Shown piece after piece: positions 48,001 to 60,100 of a DNA stretch of 64,000 nt (its first letter is position 1; every line of letters starts with the position of its first letter). The DNA comes from Ectocarpus siliculosus (taxonomy: Eukaryota > Sar > Phaeophyceae > Ectocarpales > Ectocarpaceae). The DNA is taken from the NCBI GenBank assembly GCA_000310025.1, contig FN649759.1, positions 640,964 to 704,963 of the forward strand, written 5' to 3'. The notes below the pieces were generated by a model, which made no database searches, was not told the origin of the DNA, and saw only the letters and a program-made list of their open reading frames with translations. A program made the translations under genes and the position numbers.

Positions 48001-48760
48001 ATTATGGGCCTATCTCCTTTCTGCATGTCCCCGTTGGTGTGGTCTTCTCTTGGTTCTAAGCAAGGCGGGACCCGATTTGCACGTGGGTGCTCTCAGATGG
48101 AATCTGTACATCTGCGCATGCGGCATCACTGAGAGGAGGTAAAACTGTTTCTTCGCTGTACGCGAGACACGGCCGCTATTGTATCGGCGAAACTGCAGCT
48201 GGCACAAACATGTGGGCCCGTTTTGTCCGTTGGGCTGCCTTGTGGTGAACTTCTGATGGAAGCCGGCCCATGCCGATGCTTGGTTTCAGCGATTCAGGCT
48301 GCTGGGGCCCCGCCCTGCCCTGCTTCACCGTATTTACATTGGTTGAACCTCGGATGTCTCACCAGGGACAAAGATATTCACCATGAACAGCACGAAAGCG
48401 GAGCACCGGCCGAATGTGGGGGGGTCCATCCAAAAGCCTCCTGCCATTGTCCTGTTCGTTCTCTCCTTGATCCTCTCCTGTTGTGTGCTTCGTGCTTGTG
48501 GTTGTGGGCGTGGTGCACCTCCATTGTGGGACTCAGGTGAAGTGGAAGTCTGGTTCGATTTCGAAAAATAAAAATAATTCCAAAATTACGCGGCGGAACG
48601 AACAGCAGTTCCTGATCTCCGCAATCTCCGCTCTGACCTCTGAACACTTTTCGAGGTTCCGCCGCAGCCCTCTCCCCGCTCCCCGCTCCCCCGCTCGCTC
48701 TCTCCCGCTCTCCTATCGTACCAACCTCACTTGTGTGCTGGTTCGACCGTTCCCGGAAGC
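45092..48760. other. Region between divergent Spec3/Stum-like loci, no gene supported
   Basis: Copies B (minus) and C (plus) point away from each other across this 3.7 kb. Open frames are short and mutually overlapping. A 27-base direct repeat is at 46227-46280. A Stum-type first exon for copy B would be expected here but was not seen. Just upstream of copy C, 48660-48720 is rich in C and T (cccgctc repeats), as is usual for a promoter or 5' leader. Confidence 0.45.
46227..46280. repeat. Two tandem copies of a 27-base unit
   Basis: The unit cttagt(t/c)gatattgagc followed by tttacttga occurs twice in tandem with one internal substitution and one terminal difference. No function is apparent. 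Confidence 0.9.
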
Positions 48761-51700
48761 ATGGCGATCACGAGGAAGACGTTCATAGATCCTCCGGTGC
48801 TCCGCAAGCCGCTGGCTTTCGTGTTGTTGGTTATCAACGTCTTTGTCCCCGGTAAGGAAAGAGGCGGGTTGCTGTTGCTGTCCCTCTCCTTGTTGTGTTT
48901 CGTGCTCTTGCTGCGCCGCTGTTTAGACTTCTGCTGCCTGGCCGTTGCTCACACTAGTCCTGTCATTGCTGTCATATTTTCCTGCCTCTTGAACTCCTAG
49001 CTCCAACTCGCTACCTTAGGTACGAGGGCTGGCCTCCTTCTAGCTGCACCCTTTGGCAATGCTTTGCGCGCGCCGACCCTCGCGAGCGGGAGATTTGCGC
49101 CAGTTGTTGCGCCGCTGCTCGGGCAACTCAATTTTGCGCTCCTGTAAGGCTAGCTTCTCCCACCATCAATGCAACCATGGTAGACATGCACTAGTGAAGT
49201 TGACTTTCCGGGCTAGTTGACCACCCTCTCTTTGAAGCAATGCCCACACCGCGCATAAAGGGTAAATACGAACCCCCCTTTTCTGACAGATGCAAATGAG
49301 GTGAGATGTGTGGCATCAGTCATGCCCCGAACAGCTGCATGCACGGTCGTGGCGGCAGGCACCACATACGGTTTCCGAAAACAAAGAAAGTGTAGCAATA
49401 TCATTACATCCAATCAGCGACAGGGTCGCGGAAAGAGTTTCCTGTGGTGTGTTTTGGGGCACAGCAGCACAGGTACAGGTAGGCTCCGCTCTACTCTGAA
49501 CATGTAGACTCGACGTTAGCTGCCCGCACTCCTCAAGCGTGATAGTGAGTGCATGCACGACTTGTGACAGCCCCGCCGGAAGCACGATCCCCGAGGTCTA
49601 TGAAGGCCAAGGGTTCCTTTGCATTTCACACGAAACGACTGCATGTAGACCAGTGTAGACTTTCATTTGTAGTTGTCCCCCCACGCACCTGCATGCGCGA
49701 GATTTCTTGTTCATTTCTGCGGTCCCATACTCGGGAAGCAACCAAGAGAGGCCCTACATTGCCCGCCACTACCGTACACCATGGTCGAATTTCGGTAAAA
49801 GGGGCATGGAAGAGGACAGCATTTAGTCGCAATGCCAGCAACGCTTCCGCACAGTTGCTAGTTTTGGAGGGCGAAAGGTACCGGCGAGGTGTTTGACGTA
49901 GGCGCGCCAGAACTCCGAGCACGCATACCAAGAAACAGCTTCAGGAAAACCTCGAATATGAACGATAAAACGCCATTCTCAAACAGCATCTCGCCCTTGC
50001 TGCCAAAACATGGCGCATGGGCCGTGTGGGACAGCCAGGTTTCACGGAAAGCGTCTCCGTTCCGTAACGATTGTTTGGTGTACCGCATTTTTGGCCTCTG
50101 CGCCATGATGTGATGCCTTTTTTTCGGCAAGAGTTATCGTCCATCCCGGACGGCCGCACTATTTCAGGAGCAAAGTCGCTACAGCCAAGGTGTTTTGCTG
50201 TGAAAGCCGTAGAGTATTGCCCAGCCATTTTTCGTGTCGTGTTGGCACACCTACTAGGACCAAGCACTTGGAAGCGTTCGTGTGAGAGAAGCAAGAACCA
50301 CGTAGAGCAGCGAGCGAGTGAGAAGACGTACTCGACGTCGGTGGTGGAGAGAGTTGTCCGTTATTCTCCCGTTCAGCCAAGAAAACGAAGGTTGTAATGT
50401 AGTCACATATGTAACTTTTTTCCGAACATGTCCTTCTAGAGAAGCCTGTTCCCGTTCGACTGGCAGTCTTGTTTGTTTGAATGCGAAAGCTAAGCGTCGA
50501 GCTATGATGCCCATACCACTGAGTGATGAAGTATCTGCGCGCTCTTGTACTGCACTTGATGGAAGTAAAGAAGAACCGCCGGAACTTGCAACCGACAAGT
50601 CCTTGTGGCGGGTATATTATTACCCTTTTTGATTACAAGTTAAGTTGTGCCGAGATGTCTCCCCCTTGGTTTGGTATCACCTGCAGCTCCCCCTGCTTTC
50701 GCTGGAAAAACCCTCGGGTTTCCCCACGATGCCCGATAGCCTTGAGCAATGGTCTCGAACATGGGTGCGATATATCCGCGTGATTTGCATTGCCAAAGAG
50801 CACGGCTGGACAGCTGACGGCAACGGCTTGTTCGCGTACTGTCATCGCCAATGGTTGCGTCAATTTTAGAAGGATATCACACGCCTCGGAAATGTTTGTA
50901 CGTGCCAACGCCGGGAGCATGGGGGGGTCTTTCGAACATTTTGTGGTGTGCCGCCACGTCGGCGTCACCTGACTGCGATTGGGTTAAAGCGAATTCAGCT
51001 AAACCGCGACGCCGCGGGCAAGCCTGCGAGATAGCCAGCGCTGGCCTCTGTCTCGCTCGATCGTTTGGGGTATGTTGGTTTGTGTGTGTTTTTTGCTCTT
51101 CTGTTGCTTCTGTACAGACGGAGTTGTGGACAAAACACGCAGTATCACGCATGCTGCATCGCCGCGTGTCGAGTCGGAAAACCTCTCGCCCAAACCAGTA
51201 CAGGTATTGTGTTGGCCTGATGGTCAAATGGCCGTCTCTAATATGTTTTAGGTTGGCGTTTTCCACACTGGAGTATTGCTGGCACAGGCTATTTTATCTC
51301 GGGCACTTGATGGGCGTCGTAGCGAATTGGTGTACTCTTGCAATGTTGCAAGCCAATTTGTTTTCCGGAGTCTCACCTCTCAAACTCTGGAAGCGAAACC
51401 GACGAGTGAAAACCTCATTCGCCGAGCTCGTTTTGGCCCCCTGTAATGGGACGAAGGCGTAGCGTTAGCCTTTCAAACGACCACTGGTCCAGTTACTTCG
51501 CCTTTGTAGAGGCAGCTGTGGTCGAGGATCAAATTTCTTCCCCGATTGCTCCATCGATCCGAAACTATGGATTGGTTTCACCAATGGATTTTTGATCATC
51601 CGAAAGTGCGTTGCGTTTTTGCATCTGCGCAAACCCCGCGGGGTGTTGGTTTCGGCGTTTAACGTGCCCGTTTTTGGTGCCGAGATCGCTTTTGTTGCCG

Positions 51701-52147
51701 AGATTCCCGGTGGAGGCGCGCCCTGACATGCCATAGTTGCCTTGGAAAAATCAAAGATTTTTCCCCCCTATTGAGACCTCCGGAACACGAAACGCTCGCC
51801 TACGTGTGTCGATCCCGCCTGTTTGGTTGCCCCTCATATCTGCATTTTTCCGGCCAAAATGGAGCCACCAATATGTTGAGATCGACGTCCATGTTTCTCT
51901 CCCCCGTTCCCTCCCGTTTGCGCGTCGCTCGCTGCCTTCTTTTCTCGTTCTGTTCTGAAAAATGTCAACAGGACTGGGTACTGTCATCGCAGGGTTTCTC
52001 ACATGCAAGTTGAAGAGCATCTTCACGGGCATCCTGCAGCTGGTAACCACCTCGCTAGTGGTCGGATGGGTGTGGTCGGTCATGTGGGGCTGGGAGCTGT
52101 GGACCCTCGCGAGGAGGCATCCCTTCACACCTCTCCTTGACCCTTAA
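48761..52147 (+). CDS. Spec3/Stum-like small membrane protein, copy C
   Basis: Two exons, 48761-48851 and 51972-52147, join in phase 1 and give 88 residues. Exon 1 (MAITRKTFIDPPVLRKPLAF, then VLLVINVFVP) has the same length, 91 bases, as exon 1 of copy A. Exon 2 has GLGTVIAGFLTCKLKS, a second hydrophobic stretch with GILQLVTTS and GWVWSVMWGWELWTLARR, and a short tail. The intron (3.1 kb) has a normal GT donor (GTAAGG) and an aacag acceptor. Two membrane segments joined by the conserved VPGLGT turn and the WVWS-WGWE end fit the Spec3/Stum family. This is the best-formed copy in the window. Its role in algae is not known; animal members act in mechanosensory neurons or cilia. Confidence 0.82.
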
Positions 52148-55100
52148 GAGCTGCCCCTCGGCTCTTGCTGTCATCCCCGTGTTGAGAGAATTTGGCAAAC
52201 GGTGCGGTAGGCGTAGGCTAGGGTGATGCCCGCTTGGCACTCGAAACCGTTGCCTGTCTCTGTCGAAATAATGCTCGATTCGGGTAAATGGAGTGTTTCT
52301 GGAACGGGGGTCTTGTATAGGGTCGGGCCGCCTCGATGTCTTGCTGTACTGTAGGTCCTGCTGCTGGAGTAGCCAACACAGCAAGACGTGTGTATCGCCT
52401 CCATGGGTCGATGCAGCGCCTCACGATGTTGAAAGCTGCTTCTACGCATACCCTCATAACCTGGCGTGTGATACTAACTGTTGGTCCCGTCTACGCTGGC
52501 GCCGTAGGTGTTGCATTCGGTGTCGGAAGAGCTTTCACGGTCAGTTTGTCCGATGTATTGTTTGCTAACACGCGGCTTTAGATCCCTACGTGGTATGCGG
52601 TTTCATGTGCTAAGTTTGATGCCCCCAAGCCAATCACACAGATCCGTTCCCGACGATTCGTTCCCGTTTCCTTGGTTTCCTTGAGAGGCCGCTCCGCATG
52701 CGTCAACTCCTCACTGCCTCGGGGAGGCCGACGAAAGCAAGCGCCTTTTTGTGTTTTCGAGCGTAGGTTCTTTAAGTTCGAAGGTGGTTTTTGTTGCTGC
52801 AATTCCCTTGGTGTTGTAAGGTCCGAAAGAGGCGGGGTGATCATCTTTGCATTTAGATATATATATTTTTGTCGAGACTCAGGCCAGATTTATTTAGTAC
52901 CTTCCGCGACGAAAAGGTGACCGTACTTTGCAATGCGTACTCTCAAGGGCTAACCGTTCACAGTTTCGGTATGCGATTGTACGGTGTGGTGTGCAGCAGG
53001 CGTTTCCCGGTAGGTTTGGTTGTTTACCCTCTCAGCCCATTATGTTGCTCGTGTGTGCTTGTGTACGTTGGACGAGAGCCATGGTTCCCCTTGTATTCTG
53101 ATTCCATTTTTGTTTTGTTGTAATCGCGTTGTCAACGAGTTTTGTTCGAGGTTTGAAGAGCTTTCCCCATGACCACAGTAGCTGTTTGTTGATAACGGCC
53201 TCGATGTTTTGCTGGTTGTGAAATTCCTTAAGAAAAGAATGAAATGTTTTTGATAGCCTGCGGGGGAAAAGCACAGTTTCATTATAATTTGCGAATGGTC
53301 ACCGTTGGCGTTCTTTCTTTTGTTTTTCATTTCGATTATTATCACGCTGGAGTTGTTATGAGTTTCCCCACCATTTTTTTGCAGGGTTCATTCTGGGCAA
53401 CCCGGCGCTGTCTGGCCTTGTTTTCTTATGCCATGTGTGTCTGGCACTTTTCGAGGAACGATCAATGCCGAGAGACCCATTCCGACCCCATCATCAAATG
53501 CTCTCTTGAAATTGAGCGTTCACTTTTTGGGTAGTAGCCTTTTAAAACATGAGATGGCTACCGAAGGAGACATTCAAACGACGCACGAGGTACATGTCCG
53601 AAATGGGGCCCGCATTGTTCAGAGAACGCTTATGGTGTAGAGCCGGCGCTCTTTCTTCTCGGTCCGCATGTTTGGGCAGGGACTGGCGAACTTCCCTGTT
53701 GTTGACGACCGCAAAATACCGCACTATAGCGATGGTTTACCCCCCCAACGTGCCGCCGGGATCTCAACTACGGTCGACTTCGTACAGAAATCGACTACAT
53801 ATTCGTACATCTTCGTTCGTTGTCAGAAAATAATTGAACGCATAATGGACAGCGTCTTGTCGTATGGTCACCATCTCAAGTAGGTGATGATGTAAAGTTC
53901 CGCCTTGGCTGAAACATTCGACCACTCAGTCAGCTCACTGGTTCAGCCTGACTGAGTGGACTTATGGTTTAGCCTGTATCATATAACGTGAGTGTATGTA
54001 TCCCACAGCATCTCCCCCGCGGGATAAGAGGAACTCATTGTGGTTGAAATTTATTGGTGTCACGGCGCTTGACAGTATAGGAACCTACTGTCGAGAGTAT
54101 CAACTCTGTTTCTAGACGCACACAGTGAACACACAGAACATAAATCCAAAGAAAATATGAACGCTCGCACTTGAACGAAACATAATCGCACCATTGAGAA
54201 ACAACAGGTTTCTCGATAGACGCCAACCGTTGTTTTTCTACAGTAAACCAACACGTGTTTGCTACAGCACAATTTCACTGAGGTAGACAAAGTGGAGGTC
54301 GCGCGCCAACCTCCGCCCTGCCGACCAACGAACCCGCACGGCAAACACAGAAAGCGTAGACGACACATTTTCGACCCAGAAGTAGTCATGCTGGGGTGCC
54401 GAGATCACCCGTGACTGTGCACCACCACCATGATCCATCGTTGTCACCGTCAGCTGACTCGTCCCCGAAACTCAATGTACCTCACTCTCCTATCAAAGCC
54501 CCGTTCCACCATGTATCCCGCCCCTCTTCCTCATATATTCACCCGTTCGTCCACCGCATTTCCCAGGCTGGACACCTCCCGACGTCTCCTGGCCTTTGGC
54601 AGGCAGTTCGGGGTTCGTCTTGCCCGAAATCGTCGCACCGGTGAAAAGCATAGAGCTGCGTTGCTGCGCCGGAATGACGCCGTTTTCCTTCAGCAGCAGA
54701 AGTTCCTAGTATGCCTGCGGGCGGGCAATGCCCGTTCGTTCTCATCTTTTGCATAGATTCACATGCTGGCACATTGCGAAGAATGAACATCGTAGTTTCG
54801 GCTCGCTTGCACTGTTTCCTGAGAAGCGTCCTCTTTGGGAGCTCATCCACACTCTTCATGAGTGATTCCGTACCTACATGCCCCCCAGCGCTCACCACCA
54901 GAGGTCATAGATAACGTGTGAAGTCCGTTCGTTTGGAAACTAAGCACTCTACGTACGTATATTTACAAGATGCGCAGTGAAATATTCGCCACCCGCCGGG
55001 CTCTTATCAGCGAAATATCAGCGGATGAGACAAACGTCGAAAGCGAGATGATCGATGGACTGCACGATAAAGTTTGTTTTCGTGGCCGGTTGACAAGCGT

Positions 55101-55350
55101 GCGTCTGGTGGCACGCGATGACACGCTGAGGGGGGTGATGGCCATGTTGGAATAGCACCCGGCGACCTACGTAGTCTTTGACACGCGCCTATTCATCTAT
55201 TGTGCTGTACACCGCTCGAAATTGGTAAACGAACTCAACCGGCATCAACCCACGGATGGTTGTAACTCCAATCTGCACCTCTCATTTGGTCGGTTTTCGT
55301 CTCAACTTAGCGTTCTTACCGTTGCCCAACGCGTTTCGTCAGCGCCGACA
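52148..55350. other. Intergenic region, no gene supported
   Basis: Between Spec3/Stum-like copy C (plus) and the 3' end of the second T1-TLDc-T1 gene (minus). Open frames are short. The only structure I noted is the hairpin at 53922-53959. A tract with several ccacc and ccgttg words at 54396-54650 has open frames in several phases and is not convincing as a gene. Confidence 0.5.
53922..53959. repeat. Perfect 12-base stem hairpin
   Basis: ccactcagtcag (53922-53933) pairs exactly with ctgactgagtgg (53948-53959) around a 14-base loop. An overlapping second pairing (ggctgaa at 53907 with ttcagcc at 53942) gives an alternative fold. No gene is close, so a terminator or processing role is not supported. 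Confidence 0.7.
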
Positions 55351-57108
55351 TCAAATGTCATCAAGAAGATCAACGTGCTCCATCATGAAGGTCTCGCAGC
55401 AAGGGAAGTACATGTCCACAAATTCTTCAAAGGCCGCACAATCGCCGGCCTTGATGGTGACTCGAGGTTTGACGCGACGTTTTTCGTTTCGTACTGGCCC
55501 CTCTTCGCTACGAGCCCAGGCCGCGCGCTTTGCTATGCGTAGTACATCTAGCACCTTTGAGAAGACGGACGGCTTACAATCGATGATACGCCTTCCGTTG
55601 CTGTCGAGATCTTTCTCCGCCACCGGCCATTGCTCTTCGTTGAACCAAGCGGCAAGAGCTGAGTCAGGGCAAATCCGCAAGGTAGAACGCAGAGTAGTCA
55701 TCCTGGTCCCACGCACGTTCAGCTCTACCACGTCATCTTCTGTTCCTGTGGCCACCTCTGGGCCATACACCGCCGCCACGGCCGTGGCGCACGCCATCGT
55801 CCTGGCTTTGGCAAGGGAAAGTTCATTTGCGGCTTCTTGGAGAAGCTTCTCCTCCTCCATCAATGAGTCAGCAACCAAATCCCCAAAAGAACGAACATCG
55901 TCCGCAGTCTTCACAGGTGCCCCCGGTCCCGTTTTGTCTTCAACAGCGTGGTCTTCTTGTTTGGTCGAAGAGGTTGGCGTGTTCGGCTTTGGACCCACAC
56001 GAAATGTCTCGACATCAACAAGACGGCATCCGTTGAGCTCAGGAAATGGGGACCCGGTCGGGGCATGGTACGTCTGATTTCCCGTTCGCACAGCGCTCTC
56101 CGTCCCATTCCAGACCACGTGTAGGTCACGTCCTTCCCCAAAGCAGGGTCCATATCCTTGACCACGATAAACGGCGTAGGCAGAACGCCCATCCTTGACG
56201 CCCCACTTCGTCGATTGATATACGCCCGAATGACGTCCCTCACCGTCCTTGAGCATGAACAAGAATGCTCCCGGGGAAGGACTGTAGTAGCCGGCATCCG
56301 AATCATACATGAAGTCGTCCCACGGAATACTGGAGAACCCTCCAATGATACAGTCTGTCGCAGCTGCCCCGCGTCCCTTCACTCGCAAGAAGGTAATCGT
56401 TGTCGGCGAACTTTGGTCTCCACAACGATCTTGGCAGGCAGCACCTGTCCAGCCATCACGGGAAGCACGATAGAGCAGTTCCAACTCACCAGGATTCCCA
56501 GGACACCAACGTTGAACGACGGCCGTCAGCTTGCTGGCCTCGTGAGGATCAAAGGTCGTGGTTCCCCCCTTTATCGTCATCCCGACGGGAGCCAGTTGCC
56601 CCGACAGACCGAGAACACGCGCAGTATGGTGAAAAAGGTCGGGCTGATCATCGCGGGACATATCAGCCTCGCCCGTTGCGGTACCGTTGGCCGCGTTCGG
56701 ACGAAGCAGGAGGGCCTCGATGAGGTGCTTGACGCATATCGGTGACTCGTCAAGCACGATACGGCCATCTGCATCCCGGGGAACACGCTTGTCCCACTCA
56801 GCCTCGAACAGGTCTCCCAGTGCCCAAGTCGAAGACGGTTGTTCTCCTTTCCCCTCAAGGACCGAGCGACGAACGGTTTGATGCGAACCGCCAACGTTCA
56901 ACTTCACAATTTCTTCTTTCGAGTCTAAAGGCTTGATGATGCCAACCTCTGTCATGTGCGCCTGGAGCTCCTGCCATCCCTGGTCGGTGTCGTCCCACGC
57001 CTGATCCATCTCCCGCCGCCTCTGAGAAAGAGCGGCCTCTGTTGCCCGAGCGGAGGCCTCCATTGTTGCAGAACAGGTGTTCTTCTCGTTCGACTGGAGA
57101 CGAAGCAT
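55351..57108 (-). CDS. T1/BTB - TLDc - T1/BTB protein, copy 2 (intact)
   Basis: A single open frame of 585 residues. I chose the ATG at 57108 (MLRLQSNEK) because copy 1 starts the same way (MLLHSNERK); the frame is open for 93 codons further upstream. Residues 20-55 look helical and charged. A KCTD-type T1/BTB domain spans about 66-137 (VKLNVGGSHQTVRRSVL, WDKRVPRDADGRIVLDESP). A TLDc domain spans about 190-372 (LLYRASRDGW, CIIGGFSSIPW, GAFLFML, YGPCFGEGRDLHV). A linker with TSSTKQEDHAVEDK follows, then a second T1 domain at about 458-572 (VELNVRGTRMTTLRSTL, CKPSVFSKVLDVLR, FVDMYFPCCETFM). TLDc domains are known V-ATPase and oxidative-stress factors; T1 domains oligomerise and recruit partners such as cullin 3. 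No intron is needed, in contrast to the neighbours. Confidence 0.88.
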   Translation of the reverse strand: MLRLQSNEKNTCSATMEASARATEAALSQRRREMDQAWDDTDQGWQELQAHMTEVGIIKPLDSKEEIVKLNVGGSHQTVRRSVLEGKGEQPSSTWALGDLFEAEWDKRVPRDADGRIVLDESPICVKHLIEALLLRPNAANGTATGEADMSRDDQPDLFHHTARVLGLSGQLAPVGMTIKGGTTTFDPHEASKLTAVVQRWCPGNPGELELLYRASRDGWTGAACQDRCGDQSSPTTITFLRVKGRGAAATDCIIGGFSSIPWDDFMYDSDAGYYSPSPGAFLFMLKDGEGRHSGVYQSTKWGVKDGRSAYAVYRGQGYGPCFGEGRDLHVVWNGTESAVRTGNQTYHAPTGSPFPELNGCRLVDVETFRVGPKPNTPTSSTKQEDHAVEDKTGPGAPVKTADDVRSFGDLVADSLMEEEKLLQEAANELSLAKARTMACATAVAAVYGPEVATGTEDDVVELNVRGTRMTTLRSTLRICPDSALAAWFNEEQWPVAEKDLDSNGRRIIDCKPSVFSKVLDVLRIAKRAAWARSEEGPVRNEKRRVKPRVTIKAGDCAAFEEFVDMYFPCCETFMMEHVDLLDDI

Positions 57109-60100
57109 GGTGCCACCGTTGTCTGACGGTCGCGCGTTGAGGATACGTACTGTATAGAGCAGTCCTATGAATCGTACTGCAGTAGATGGCCGCGTTGGCA
57201 GAGGCAACGTGCGCAAGCTTGTGGGGTCAACTTTGCTGCGAGAATTGTTGTCAATGTGGGAACGTAGCCTCTTCGAATACAAAACGAATGTCTCGAACAA
57301 CTGTTCGTAGGAACCGGAATCACTCATTGTCCGTGATGAGTTGTAGCCCGATAAACTATTCGGGGGGATAACCTTAAGCATGGGCACGATATCGTACGAT
57401 GTGATCGTTCAGCTATCAGAAATTCACGAGCCCTGCCCGAATATGGCGGGTCGATACGTGACGATACGGGACTACTGTAGACGTACCAACGTCAAGTCCA
57501 TGCCATCGGCTTGCTCGGATTGCCCACTTTTCCCTTGCGTGGTTCAAAATATTCCCTGCAGTGGCTATCACGTACTTGAGGCTGGTACCTGAGTTATTAA
57601 TGCTCAATGTCAAGAACAGCGTTCGTGTCACAGCCACAACATTTGTCAGAATGAACACGGAAATAAAATTTGTCTACACCGCCAAGTTGCGCTCGTCTTG
57701 GGTATATTCACTTGTTTTCCCTCCGCAGCAAAGTTCTCTTTCAAGCAAATAAAGAAGTGAGCATTTACCCTCTTGGTTCTGGACGCCCAACAGGGGACAC
57801 TTCGGGGACACAGCACTCAGAGGTTTGTTTATCGCACTGTGGTCGCCCTGGCCTCCGGTGCGTAAAACGCATGTGAAAACCCTTGGTCTATATATTTGGA
57901 CCATCTGTCACGTCTCACGGAATGACATGTAGGAATGTTTCTAGCAGTTTCAAGTGTACTAGTTGATCGTGTTAATTTTGAAAAACAGTCGTGTGGTCCC
58001 TATTGCAACAGGGCTGATAATTGGTTGTCGATTTTGGGTGCTGACGAATACTCGACCAACGGTTTCAACCGCGGTTGCTCCCTTTTGTGGCGCTGCATTG
58101 TATGTACGTTGACTTCCTTGTGCAATAGTTCTGGTTCGTCTTTTCGAGTCTCTTTGCTCGTGGGCGGGTACAAATGCTTAAAGAGATCAAGCGGACACGA
58201 AACCCAAAACGCACCAACATCAACGGCCTGAAACAGCGTGACGAAAGGTAAATTCACGTTTTCGCATCAAAATTCGGTGATCATGGTGGAGAAGAAGCGT
58301 TCGCCAACCTAAATCTGATTCGCCGCCAATCCCAACGATGTGGCTAATGATAATACGGCGCACACAAACCTTCCAAAGTCTTCGCAGGTTTGACGCGAAT
58401 AGAAAGGCACATCGTCATCAGGTGTGTCGCTTGACAAAGGACTGAGTATCTTGTCTCCTCATGGCCATTCATCGACCTTTCAGGGCCTCTAGCCAGTCTT
58501 TGTCGCCGCCACGCGGAAACTGACGCAAGCGTAGTGCTCGCACCGACATGTGGCTACCGTTGTCCTCGGTCCCTCCCACGTTTTACCTGAGTTGGAATAC
58601 ATTGATTGTAGGATGATAACCGTTCGACGAAAATCTTCGCATGCTTTGTTCTCGCCAGTGGCACCAGCAACCTTTCTGTTGCGTGTGTTTTTTAGAACGC
58701 GACGGGTCTCGGAAGAATGACGATCGATACCCTTGGCCGTTGCGAGAGAGGGATATTTTCTCTGTGACTTGCGATTGATCACAGACTTTGGCCATGCCGA
58801 CACGGCCATCTCTTCGATGAGAAAGAGGTGGTATCTACTGCAATATTTGCAGTACGATTCAGACATGAATTCTGCGACAGGGGGTGGTGAGGCGACATCC
58901 CCGGAGTTGACGGCAGACATGGCGTTGGCGACGTCTGCCGGAAAGATGCTGACTCGGAGCCTGAATAAATGAGTAGACTAGATGTTGATCAACGTCTCAC
59001 TGCCCATGCTTGAGAATAAGGAAGACGGGCACATTTTGTAAGGAGTATGCCATGGCAGCGTTCATGGCAGCAGGATCACTTCAGAGCATCATGGGAAGTC
59101 ATAATGTCATGAAATTTGGCGTCAACCGGATTGCTGCGGGTCCAGATTCAAGTACGCGTAGGGGCGCCCACATGATATTCTTTTCCTCTCCTATATCGTG
59201 ACAAGAAACGCGATACTTTTTGCGCCCCCTCATTTTTTCACCAGGTGATCCTGTGCTTCATTGTTGTTCCATCATCCGTCGCGCTCATCTTTGACGATTT
59301 CGTTTTGCCCAGTGATACTGCTCCCTTTTTGGCCCATACTGATTGAGTGATAATCTATTGACTCCAGGGTCAAAGAGTCAGTGCACGAGTCAAGCCACGA
59401 AGAGATCTATCGCATGCTGAGACTATCGCTAAAGCTGCCGCCGAGGAAGCAACGGCCTCCGTGCAAACGTTTGGATGTCCGAAAATTTCATCAGGACTAC
59501 TGTAGTGCATTTTGTCGGGGGTCCGGTTTCGTTTGGTCGAACCACGGTCCAAAGTGTATGTTCTAGAAACAGTTGACAAAGGCGTCGTCTGCAGGTTTAC
59601 TGACGGGCAAGGCAACTGACACGGTTGAAAGTATTTTCCCGCGGTACGAGCTTTCTATCGCCTGGTGCCAAGTGCTCAGGATTGTCTCTTGTTGATCAAT
59701 TGCTAAACTCCCAGGTTGGAGACAGCCTACATACATGATACGAGCCAACCTTTCTTACCAACTACGTTTGGCGATGCATCTCAAATCTCTGGCCAACCCG
59801 CAACCGGCGTTTGTCGACACGCCCCTATTTGCGGTGTAAACTACGCAATCGGCGAAAAGTAACCCGTGGCGCTCCCTCGCCACCCCGGAACAGTTCGAAG
59901 ACCGACTGCACTCACGCAAATGGCATCTTCGACTGAGATACATTCGTTTGTTTCCCGCCGATCTCCTACTATGGTCAATACGCTTGCAGGAGAGGCATTC
60001 AACACGGACAGTACTCCTCCAATGAACAACTCTCGCCTTGACGACAAATGAACGTTGTTTCCTTCTCAGGTGGCATATCGCTAGACCAACCGGACTCCTA

